DNA of 57,254 nucleotides from assembly GCA_947305245.1 (NCBI GenBank), contig CAMZDG010000020.1, positions 1 to 57,254 on the forward strand, in the 5' to 3' direction. Position numbers and translations under genes: made by a program. Shown piece by piece: positions 51,393-57,254 of this stretch (positions within the stretch are counted from its first letter, which is position 1; every line of letters begins with the position of its first letter). Under the pieces are notes generated by a model that saw nothing but the letters and a program-made list of their open reading frames with translations, did not search any database and had not been told where the DNA came from. The DNA is from an uncultured Lachnospiraceae bacterium. GTDB taxonomy: Bacteria > Bacillota > Clostridia > Lachnospirales > Lachnospiraceae.

Positions 51393-51432
51393 ATTTTATA
51401 AGGCTAACCATATATATACAGTGTAAATCGTG

Positions 51433-51461
51433 TTAAATGCCTTGAAATATCTATATATTAT
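51433..51461 (+). promoter_or_regulatory. Possible outward-facing promoter at the right end
   Basis: TTAAAT (51433-51438), a 17-base spacer and TATTAT (51456-51461) point out of the element toward the rear tad genes. Weak -35 box in AT-rich DNA, so low confidence. Confidence 0.25.
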
Positions 51462-51467
51462 ACCTCT

Positions 51468-51488
51468 CCTGTAAAATTTTTCGTTGTG
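51468..51488 (+). other. Right element end (attR) with core TTGTG
   Basis: CCTGTAA (51468-51474) precedes an AT-rich stretch and the core TTGTG (51484-51488). Read on the other strand from the core inward it is GAAAAATTTTAC, the weak partner of GAAATATATAC at the left end. Confidence 0.6.
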
Positions 51489-51581
51489 CTGGTGGGTCTG
51501 GTCCTTATCTTCAAGGAACAGATCACGAAGATCGTCAATTCGATCTTTAATAAGATCACCAAGCAGACGGACAAGGTATGA
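51489..51581 (+). pseudogene. flp1: 3' half of the split Flp1 pilin gene
   Basis: After the TTGTG core, the frame reads LVGLVLIFKEQITKIVNSIF then NKITKQTDKV and stops at TGA 51579-51581. This is the second part of the pilin transmembrane helix and the amphipathic C terminus common to clostridial Flp1 (FKEQITKI). It has no start codon or ribosome site of its own. Joined to codon 25 of the left half, it completes a 55-aa pilin. Confidence 0.9.
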
Positions 51582-53053
51582 CGGATGCGAAGCAAAGAGT
51601 CCCGGCGTATCTGACTGTTTATCTGGCGCTGACGCTGGGAGTGCTTGTGACGCTGTGCCTTGCTCTGACGGAGGGGGTCAGGGTGAGTACGATGCAGCTG
51701 GAGGCGGAGTGCATTGCGGACGCATGTCTGGACAGCGTGATGGCGGAATATCATCAGGAGCTGTTTCGAAGATTCAATCTTCTTGCCGTCGATGATTCCT
51801 ATGGAACGCAGACCGCCAGCAAGAGAAACCTGGAGGGACGGCTTGCCTGGTACCTGGACTTAAACCTTGGGCGGGCTTCAGGCGGTAACGTCTGGGAAAG
51901 CCTTGGCAGAATGCGGTATAAGGATTTCCTTGGAATGGAGCTGGAGGGCGCGGAGGTATCGGAGTGGCTTCTCCTTACGGACGCAGGCGGCGCGGTGTTC
52001 CGGGAAAAGGCTGCGTTGGCCCTTCAGGATGACCTTGGCGCCTCGGCCCTGTCGGAAGCCCTGACGTGGCTTCGGACCGTGAAGGAGTATCAGCTGGACA
52101 TGCGGGACGTGGAGGCGGAAAAGCAGGCGGTGGACGCGCAGATCGCAGCCTATCAGGGAAAGGAAGTCAAGCAGGGGAAGGAAAAGACCACGCTGAAGTT
52201 TGATTCTCCGACGCTCCTTGTGGACAAGCAAAGAGGAATGGGGCTGACGGGACAGCTGTTCGGGGATGACCTGGCGACGGGAAGGGCGATCGATGCCTCC
52301 AATCTGATCTCGCATCGGATGAAAAAAGGTCAAGTTAGTCAGGGAAACATGGCTTTGCAGGAGGATAGCGGCCTGGAGCAGGCGGCGAAGAAGGCGTTAT
52401 TTGTCGCGTATCTGCAGTCCTATTATGGGTGCCACGGATCGCTCAAGGAGGGCAGCGCGCTTTTATATGAGCAGGAATACATCCTGGAGGGGAAGGAGTG
52501 GGACACGGAGAATTTCCGCCGCGTTCTGAAAAAGCTCCTGGCCCTGCGTGAAGCCGCCAACGTCACTTATTTATTTTCCGACGAGGGGAAGCGTGGGCAG
52601 GCGGACGTTGTGGCGCTGGTGCTCAGCACGGTTCTTGGCGTGCCGGAGCTGGAGGAACTGTTTTGTACCACGATCCTCTTCGGCTGGGCGTATGCGGAGA
52701 GCATTTATGACGTAAGAACGCTGGTTCGGGGCGGCAGGATCCCGCTCTTAAAGAATGAGAAAACATGGCATTATGGGCTGGGCTCCATTCTGGAGGGGCT
52801 TTGGGAGACGCCGCAGTCCGCGAAGGAGAAAGAGGGGCTTCGCTATCAGGATTATCTGACGATTTTTTTTCTCCTCGCAAATGAGGAGGAGATCAGCTAC
52901 CGCGCCATGGACATGTGCGAGGCAGACATACGGATGACGACCGGCAACGCGGCGTTTCGCATGGATGCCTGTCTGGTTCGGATGAAAGCGCAGATCAGCT
53001 TAAGAAGCAAGTACGGATATCATGTTTTGTTACGGGAGGAGAAAGAGTATTGA
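51578..53053 (+). CDS. DUF5702-like Tad-associated membrane protein
   Basis: A 491-aa protein with one N-terminal membrane helix (VYLALTLGVLVTLCLALTEG) and a pilin-like region after it (MQLEAECIADACLDSVMAEY). A large extracytoplasmic domain follows, typical of the DUF5702 proteins of Lachnospiraceae tad loci. It probably acts as a minor pilin-like or surface component. ATG 51578 overlaps the pilin stop (ATGA), so it was translationally coupled to flp1. With the element in place, that coupling and the native promoter are lost. Confidence 0.75.
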   Translation: MTDAKQRVPAYLTVYLALTLGVLVTLCLALTEGVRVSTMQLEAECIADACLDSVMAEYHQELFRRFNLLAVDDSYGTQTASKRNLEGRLAWYLDLNLGRASGGNVWESLGRMRYKDFLGMELEGAEVSEWLLLTDAGGAVFREKAALALQDDLGASALSEALTWLRTVKEYQLDMRDVEAEKQAVDAQIAAYQGKEVKQGKEKTTLKFDSPTLLVDKQRGMGLTGQLFGDDLATGRAIDASNLISHRMKKGQVSQGNMALQEDSGLEQAAKKALFVAYLQSYYGCHGSLKEGSALLYEQEYILEGKEWDTENFRRVLKKLLALREAANVTYLFSDEGKRGQADVVALVLSTVLGVPELEELFCTTILFGWAYAESIYDVRTLVRGGRIPLLKNEKTWHYGLGSILEGLWETPQSAKEKEGLRYQDYLTIFFLLANEEEISYRAMDMCEADIRMTTGNAAFRMDACLVRMKAQISLRSKYGYHVLLREEKEY

Positions 53054-53069
53054 GGAAAGGAGGCACGCG

Positions 53070-54083
53070 GTGACGTTCTCTCTGTGGGGAAGCATCCCAA
53101 ACACAAAAAAATATAGAAAAGGAAAAATAAATCAAGCATCTTCTTTGAATCTTACGAAAACCCCAATCAGACCTTCTCGGGTTCTTCTCGCGAAAGCAGG
53201 AGAATTGTCACGAAAGATCATCTTTTATCTCACGGAGAGGATGTCTCCGCGTTCCTCCTTTCTTAAGGCCTGGGGTGCCTCCATGACCGTGGAGGCCTCC
53301 CTGGTCCTTCCGTTATTTCTGTTATTTTTTCTGACTCTTGGCAGCGGAATGGAAATGATGCGCTTCCATGGGAAGATGGAGGTGGCCCTTTGGGAGATCG
53401 GAAGGGAGACCTGCCTGTATGGATCGGTGCTTCAAAATGGCGCGTTGCCATGGAATGAAAAGGATGGACAAAGCGGGGAGGAGAAAAGTAAGATCCTAAG
53501 CGCCGTCGGAAATCTGACCTTTTCTTATGCATATGTCAAGCCGAGGGTGGAAGCGATCCTTGGAGCGGCGTATCTGGCGGATGCCCCGGTGGCGAACGGT
53601 GCCAAGGGTCTATGGTATCTGGGGGGTTCCGTTCTCACGAAGGATGACCTTGTGGAGCTGGCCGTGACTTACGAGGTGCAGCCGAAATGGGCGGTGCAGG
53701 GATTTCGGGGATTTTGGCTGGAGAACCAATATTATGGGCGGCTCTGGACGGGGTATGAGCTTTCGGAGACGGAAAACACCTTGTACTATCTGACGGAGAA
53801 TGCGGAGGTCTATCACCTCAGTCTGGATTGCAGTCACTTAAACCTGAAACCGGAGCAGATCCCGGCAGGGAGCCTGGCGGGTGCGACCAATGCGAAGGGC
53901 AGCCATTACAGAGCCTGCAGCTTTTGCGTAAAGGGGGAGGCGTATGGAGTGATCTGGGTCTCCCCGGAGGGCGACTGTTATCACTATAGGCGGGACTGCC
54001 TTGGCTTAAAAAGAACCATTCGGGCGGTTCGGTGGGAGGAAGCGAAGGCGTACCGGCCCTGCTCAAGGTGCGGTGCGAAATAA
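53070..54083 (+). CDS. TadE-like protein with two C-terminal Cys/His repeats
   Basis: A 337-aa protein. A basic N terminus of about 65 residues precedes a TadE-like helix (GASMTVEASLVLPLFLLFFL). The outer domain ends in two repeats: VYHLSLDCSHLNL with YRACSFC, and CYHYRRDCLGLKR with YRPCSRC. Each carries H-x(5)-C and C-x-x-C, suggesting one bound metal per repeat. GTG 53070 (AAAGGAGGCACGCG upstream) is chosen over the frame opening at 53022, which overlaps DUF5702. It is likely a pseudopilin processed by one of the two prepilin peptidases. Confidence 0.8.
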   Translation: MTFSLWGSIPNTKKYRKGKINQASSLNLTKTPIRPSRVLLAKAGELSRKIIFYLTERMSPRSSFLKAWGASMTVEASLVLPLFLLFFLTLGSGMEMMRFHGKMEVALWEIGRETCLYGSVLQNGALPWNEKDGQSGEEKSKILSAVGNLTFSYAYVKPRVEAILGAAYLADAPVANGAKGLWYLGGSVLTKDDLVELAVTYEVQPKWAVQGFRGFWLENQYYGRLWTGYELSETENTLYYLTENAEVYHLSLDCSHLNLKPEQIPAGSLAGATNAKGSHYRACSFCVKGEAYGVIWVSPEGDCYHYRRDCLGLKRTIRAVRWEEAKAYRPCSRCGAK

Positions 54084-54153
54084 GGACGAGGAGCGATGGC
54101 AAGTCGCGAAATGAGGACAAGGGGCGATGGCAAGTCGCGAAATGAGGACGAGG
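54075..54153 (+). repeat. 2.5 tandem 31-base repeats after the TadE-like gene
   Basis: Units start at 54075, 54106 and 54137 (partial). The consensus opens GCGAAATGAGGACGAGG and continues with a CGATGGCAAGTC end. The first unit spans the end of the TadE-like gene. It is a second minisatellite in the same operon, different in sequence from that at 23655. Confidence 0.75.
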
Positions 54154-54194
54154 TTTGCGGGTGGGGCAATGGATGCCGCGCGGGGGAGAGAATA

Positions 54195-54632
54195 ATGCTA
54201 ATGACGGGGACAATGACTTATTTGGCTGTTTTGGCCGTTTTGGATGCGCGAAGGCGCGAGATCGAGAGTTGGATCTTACTTTTGGGGAGTTTTGGAGCCT
54301 TGCTGGCGGCGGGGGTTTTCCTGGTCAGGGGGATGGTTTCCTGGGATCAGCTCCTCTTTGGCGCAGTTCCGGGAGTGATCCTGCTTGCCTTGGCGCAAAC
54401 GACACACAGTGCGGGCGCGGGGGACGGCATCGTACTGCTTCAGGTGAGTATTTTTCTTTTGCTGGAGCGGACGATCGTTGCCTTTGGGATCAGTATGATC
54501 GTCATGGGAGGATTCTGCGCAGTGCTACTTTTATTGAAAAAGGCGAGCAGGGATATGAGGATCCCGTATCTGCCCTTTTTATGGCTGGGCTGTCTTGTGG
54601 CAATTTGTACCTGTGAAGGAGGGATTGGATGA
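54195..54632 (+). CDS. Second prepilin peptidase, A24 family (TadV-like)
   Basis: A 145-aa membrane protein with five or six helices. The first catalytic Asp is in VLDARRREIESW (the loop after helix 1). The second is in HSAGAGDGIVLL, where GAGD replaces the usual GGGD, but the Asp is kept. Having two A24 enzymes in one tad locus suggests a division of labour between the Flp1 pilin and TadE-like proteins. ATG 54195 follows GGGGGAGAGAATA; the longer open frame from 54096 lacks a ribosome site. Its end overlaps the next gene by four bases. Confidence 0.78.
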   Translation: MLMTGTMTYLAVLAVLDARRREIESWILLLGSFGALLAAGVFLVRGMVSWDQLLFGAVPGVILLALAQTTHSAGAGDGIVLLQVSIFLLLERTIVAFGISMIVMGGFCAVLLLLKKASRDMRIPYLPFLWLGCLVAICTCEGGIG

Positions 54633-55066
54633 AAATGAGAAAAAGAAAAGTGAAGGCATATTTTACGGTGGAGGCATCCCTGGTATTACCGATCGTCATT
54701 GGAAGCATCATCTTTGTGATCTGCTTCCTGCTGTATTGGTATAACAGGTGTCTGATGGAGCAGGACGTCTCCATGTATACCATTCGGGCGGCGCAGATGA
54801 CTAGGCTTACGGCGGAGGACGTGCCACGGGAGATGACTGCCTGGCGGCGGGAATACCTGACGGACAAGCATTATGCATGGGAAACCAGTGATCTTTATAT
54901 TTCTCTAAAGCATAATGAGATCAGGATCACGAGAACGGGGAGGCTTCTGTTAGGAGACCGGATCTGGAACGCAGAGGTTGCCTGCGCGGCGCGGCGGATG
55001 GACCAGGCGGGCTTTTTGAGACTTTGCAGAAGACTTGAGCAGAAAGACTTGGAGGAGAAGAAATGA
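54629..55066 (+). CDS. TadE-like pseudopilin
   Basis: A 145-aa protein with a basic start (MKMRKRKVKAYFTVEASLVL), in which FTVEA marks the pseudopilin cleavage region with Glu5. A single hydrophobic helix and a soluble domain follow. It overlaps both neighbours by four bases (ATGA), so it belongs to one translational unit with the peptidase and the FHA gene. Likely a minor pilin that primes or caps Tad fibres. Confidence 0.82.
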   Translation: MKMRKRKVKAYFTVEASLVLPIVIGSIIFVICFLLYWYNRCLMEQDVSMYTIRAAQMTRLTAEDVPREMTAWRREYLTDKHYAWETSDLYISLKHNEIRITRTGRLLLGDRIWNAEVACAARRMDQAGFLRLCRRLEQKDLEEKK

Positions 55067-56220
55067 ACACGGAATATGTCAGAAACCTACACAGCAACTA
55101 TGTCAGGCTTGCTCTGGAAGAAAAGCCGGAGGAAAAGAAATATCAATATTGTATTCTCTCGCGCGGCGGGATCCGAGGGCTCTTGCCCTGTAGCCTAAGA
55201 TATCTGGACGGGTCGGCCTATCTCTATTATGACATCACGTCTCAGCAAAGCCTGATGCAGCTCCATCAAAAGGGAAATCTTTCGAGGGAGTGGCTGCTCG
55301 ATTTCATGCGGAGTCTTCGCAAACTGCAAAAGGAGCTGGAGAGATTCCTGCTTCGGGAGGAGAACGTCATTTGGAATCCACGCCACATTTTCGAAGACTT
55401 GGAAAGCCCAGTCTTTTCCTTCCTTTACGTGCCTTATTATGAGGGGGAGAATCAGTTTTTGGAGCTTTTGGCTTTCCTGGTGGAGAAGATCGATTATGAC
55501 GATTCGGAGCTGGTGGAGACCGTGTATAAAATGTATGAATCTGCGGAAAAGAACGGGGATTCCTATCTCCAGGAGCAGATCTTCAAGGATGCTTCCGTGC
55601 TGGAAAAGAAGAAGGAGACAAAGGAGGAGAGCAAGACGGAGGTCCGAAAGCTGGAAGCAGCGGATCCCTGGGAGGTCATCAGCCGCGAGGAAAAAAGCGT
55701 TGCCCCGCCCAAGGAGGCAGAAAAGCCCCAGGAAAGTTATGCCTCCAAAAGGTTCTTTGGACTCTTTGGAGACAAACGGAGCAAGAGGGGGAAGGAGCAG
55801 GAACAGCGGGAGGAGTATCGGGAAAACCTCCAGCAGCTTCTCGGAGGATATGCGGTGGCGGAGGAGACCACCTATGAGGAGGAGTATGGAAGGACGACCT
55901 TCCTGACGCAGAAGCCGGAAAAGAAGGAGACGGTGCATCGCCTTTATTATGCGGACGGGAGAAAGGCAGCGGATCTGACTACGCCGAATCTCCTGATTGG
56001 AAAATATAAGGAAAAGGTCGACTTATACCTCTCGGATGAATCCGTCTCGCGAGTGCATGCCAGGATCCTTCGGGACGATGACCAGTACTATTTGGAGGAT
56101 GAAAATTCGACCAATGGCACTGTCTGCAATAAAACAACAAGGCTCCAACCCTATGAACGCAAAAGGCTGGAGCCCGGTGATGAAATTCAGATCGGAAACG
56201 TCACGCTCTTTTTCCGATGA
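55063..56220 (+). CDS. DUF6382-FHA domain protein of the Tad locus
   Basis: A 385-aa cytoplasmic protein. Residues 1-180 form a DUF6382-like domain (KKYQYCILSRGGIRGLLPCS). A charged linker follows, then a C-terminal FHA domain (residues about 300-385). The FHA landmarks are LLIGKYKEKVDLYLS, ESVSRVHARIL (Ser-x-x-His) and EDENSTNGTVCN. FHA domains bind phosphothreonine, so pilus assembly is probably tuned by a Ser/Thr kinase. It is the last tad gene, ending 7 bases from a convergent lipoprotein gene. Confidence 0.85.
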   Translation: MNTEYVRNLHSNYVRLALEEKPEEKKYQYCILSRGGIRGLLPCSLRYLDGSAYLYYDITSQQSLMQLHQKGNLSREWLLDFMRSLRKLQKELERFLLREENVIWNPRHIFEDLESPVFSFLYVPYYEGENQFLELLAFLVEKIDYDDSELVETVYKMYESAEKNGDSYLQEQIFKDASVLEKKKETKEESKTEVRKLEAADPWEVISREEKSVAPPKEAEKPQESYASKRFFGLFGDKRSKRGKEQEQREEYRENLQQLLGGYAVAEETTYEEEYGRTTFLTQKPEKKETVHRLYYADGRKAADLTTPNLLIGKYKEKVDLYLSDESVSRVHARILRDDDQYYLEDENSTNGTVCNKTTRLQPYERKRLEPGDEIQIGNVTLFFR

Positions 56221-56227
56221 TGTATTG

Positions 56228-56995
56228 TTACTCCAAAACATAGAAGGAGTCTAAGAGTTCCAAGGTCTTATTCTCATTCCAGGTGCAGGCCACGACGTTC
56301 GCCACATATCCGGAACGCTTGATGGGAACGATGGTTTCATAACAGTTCGATCCTGAGTAGGTGGCGGAGACGATGAGGCAGGAATGCTCTTTCCCAAGGA
56401 AGTTGCACTTGCCAATGGAGATCGAAATGTCTTCCATGCCCATGTTCTTTAGGGGAGTCTCCATGTTGCTTTCGCTCAGCTCGAGATATTGCATCTCCGT
56501 CATGGTCGAATAGGTAAGGGGAAGCTTTTCGAAGGAAATGTTCACGGTGTCCATGCCATTGCTGTGCGTTGCCATCATGTCCGTAAAGGTGGTGGCGTTC
56601 TTCAGGGCACGCTTCATTTCCTCGCCCATGAATTCACCCATAAATTGGTTGGTCTTTTGGATCTCCTCGTCGGAAAGGAAGGTCCACTCCTCGTTTAATT
56701 TACAGCCAATGCCAAGGAAGGTGCTCTCATAGATATTGTTCAGGCTGTGACCGAGAGAAATCTCTTCTTCAGAAGACGCTGCCGTCTTTTCCGAGGTTCC
56801 GGAAGAGGTTTCCGCGTCGGAAGTCTTTTCGGAGGTGTCTTCTGATGCGGAGGGTGCATCCGCGCCCTGCTTTTCCGAAGATGCGGAGGTTGCTTCCTGC
56901 GTCATGATCGTGCCGCGGATATCTTCCGGATTTTTCGAGCAGGCAGACAGCGCCAGGAGGCATATTGTAAATATTGTTAAGACTTTTCTTTTCAT
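56228..56995 (-). CDS. Hypothetical lipoprotein with Ser/Thr-rich linker
   Basis: A 255-aa lipoprotein starting MKRKVLTIFTICLLALSACS; the lipobox is LSAC with Cys19. A Ser/Thr/Glu-rich linker (residues about 30-90) is followed by a beta-rich domain containing GIGCKLNEEWTFLSDEEIQ and MTEMQYLELSESNMETPLK. I do not recognise the domain. An alternative ATG five codons upstream (57010) is possible. It lies tail-to-tail with the FHA gene and divergent from the gene at the right edge. Confidence 0.75.
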   Translation of the reverse strand: MKRKVLTIFTICLLALSACSKNPEDIRGTIMTQEATSASSEKQGADAPSASEDTSEKTSDAETSSGTSEKTAASSEEEISLGHSLNNIYESTFLGIGCKLNEEWTFLSDEEIQKTNQFMGEFMGEEMKRALKNATTFTDMMATHSNGMDTVNISFEKLPLTYSTMTEMQYLELSESNMETPLKNMGMEDISISIGKCNFLGKEHSCLIVSATYSGSNCYETIVPIKRSGYVANVVACTWNENKTLELLDSFYVLE

Positions 56996-57130
56996 CCTTT
57001 GTTCTCCCATGATCCATCCGGGAAGTTTATTGAGGCGATTCCAGGAAGCATTTTTCGGGGATGGTATTTTATAACGCTTCGAAGTATATCATGAATGAGG
57101 TATTTTTTCAACAAAAAAGGGTCGTTTTTC

Positions 57131-57160
57131 TTTACAGCATGCCCCGACATCGTATATAAT
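57131..57160 (+). promoter_or_regulatory. Promoter of the gene at the right edge
   Basis: TTTACA (57131-57136), an 18-base spacer and TATAAT (57155-57160), 55 bases before ATG 57216. The 200-base gap to the divergent lipoprotein gene holds nothing else that I can identify. Confidence 0.6.
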
Positions 57161-57215
57161 GTCCTTTGGATCATTGGAATGATAATGATCGTACGCATAA
57201 AAGGAGGAACAAAAG

Positions 57216-57254
57216 ATGTTGGAATTTCGGTATGACACGCAGCTTCTCATCGAG
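57216..57254 (+). CDS. Start of a gene cut by the window edge
   Basis: Thirteen codons, MLEFRYDTQLLIE, with a strong AAAGGAGGAAC ribosome site. The N terminus recalls small Firmicutes proteins annotated as 'kinase to dihydroxyacetone kinase', but that is only a recollection of style and not a safe assignment. Confidence 0.55.
   Translation, partial: MLEFRYDTQLLIE

Larger units (their letters stand above)
23879..51488 (+). mobile_element. 27.6-kb Tn554-like integrative mobilizable element inserted in flp1
   Basis: Boundaries come from the interrupted pilin. The left host sequence ends ...ATCATTGTG (23878) and the right host sequence resumes GTTGTGCTGGTG; both junctions carry TTGTG (23874-23878 and 51484-51488). 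Removing everything between gives a continuous 55-codon pilin. The interior is AT-rich and encodes three tyrosine recombinases, a DUF6262/TnpC-like protein, a VirD4-like coupling protein, a MobQ relaxase with oriT, ArdC, a type I RM system and a ParM/ParR-like pair. There are no mating-channel genes. The right boundary could shift by up to five bases because of the shared TTGTG. Confidence 0.93.

Noticed and set aside
23879..51488. Element inserted at a tRNA gene
   Set aside because: No tRNA-like sequence at either junction; both junctions are pilin coding sequence.

Overview
The window is a chromosomal segment of a spore-forming, Gram-positive Clostridia, most likely Lachnospiraceae. Pointers are the BofA/DUF2508 sporulation pair, the clostridial Tad pilus locus with Flp1, DUF5702 and DUF6382-FHA type genes, a glycogen branching enzyme, lipoboxes followed by low-complexity linkers, and strong GGAGG ribosome binding sites. 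The host DNA is moderately GC-rich. A central block is visibly AT-rich and coded differently, so the window is host DNA split by one large integrated element (base composition judged by eye).

Left host part (1-19.1 kb): the tail of an unknown gene, a GT-C type membrane glycosyltransferase, the peroxiredoxin bcp, a lipoprotein, a LytTR / DUF3021 / ABC-2 exporter operon, a DUF4003 protein, an MBOAT acyltransferase paired with a DHHW-type partner, a HAD phosphatase overlapping rsmA, a 1093-aa TPR / acidic-repeat / degenerate-AAA protein, glgB, a secreted serpin lipoprotein, and divergent DUF2508 and BofA genes.

Tad pilus locus (19.1-23.9 kb and 51.5-56.2 kb): a promoter and structured leader precede prepilin peptidase, TadZ, TadA and a fused TadB-TadC. 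The Flp1 pilin gene comes next but is cut in two. Its first 25 codons end at 23878 and its last 30 codons resume near 51489. Joining the two sides at a shared TTGTG gives an uninterrupted 55-aa pilin. Downstream are DUF5702, a TadE-like protein with zinc-finger-like repeats, a second prepilin peptidase, another TadE-like protein and an FHA protein.

Inserted element (about 23879-51488, 27.6 kb): a Tn554-like integrative mobilizable element. Its modules, left to right, are a double-HTH regulator, a VirD4-type coupling protein, DUF5688 and ArdC antirestriction genes, a MobQ relaxase with a recognizable IncQ-type oriT just upstream, and a type I restriction-modification operon (hsdM, DUF4357, hsdS, two unknown genes, hsdR). 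These are followed by an HNH-DGQH fusion protein, an XRE regulator, three tyrosine recombinases in a row plus a DUF6262/TnpC-like protein, a ParM-like/ParR-like pair and a sigma-70-like protein. No VirB4 or other transfer-channel genes are visible, so it probably borrows a type IV secretion channel.

How it fits together: the recombinases and DUF6262 protein would cut and join DNA at the pilin site. The ParM-like pair could stabilize the excised circle, the relaxase would nick oriT, and the coupling protein would dock it to a resident conjugation channel. ArdC could shield the incoming strand, while the type I system and HNH protein defend the host and the element. Insertion inactivates the major pilin and separates the rear half of the tad operon from its promoter. 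Precise excision could therefore act as an on-switch for Tad pili. The pilin reconstruction and the oriT are read directly from the sequence; the switch is inference.
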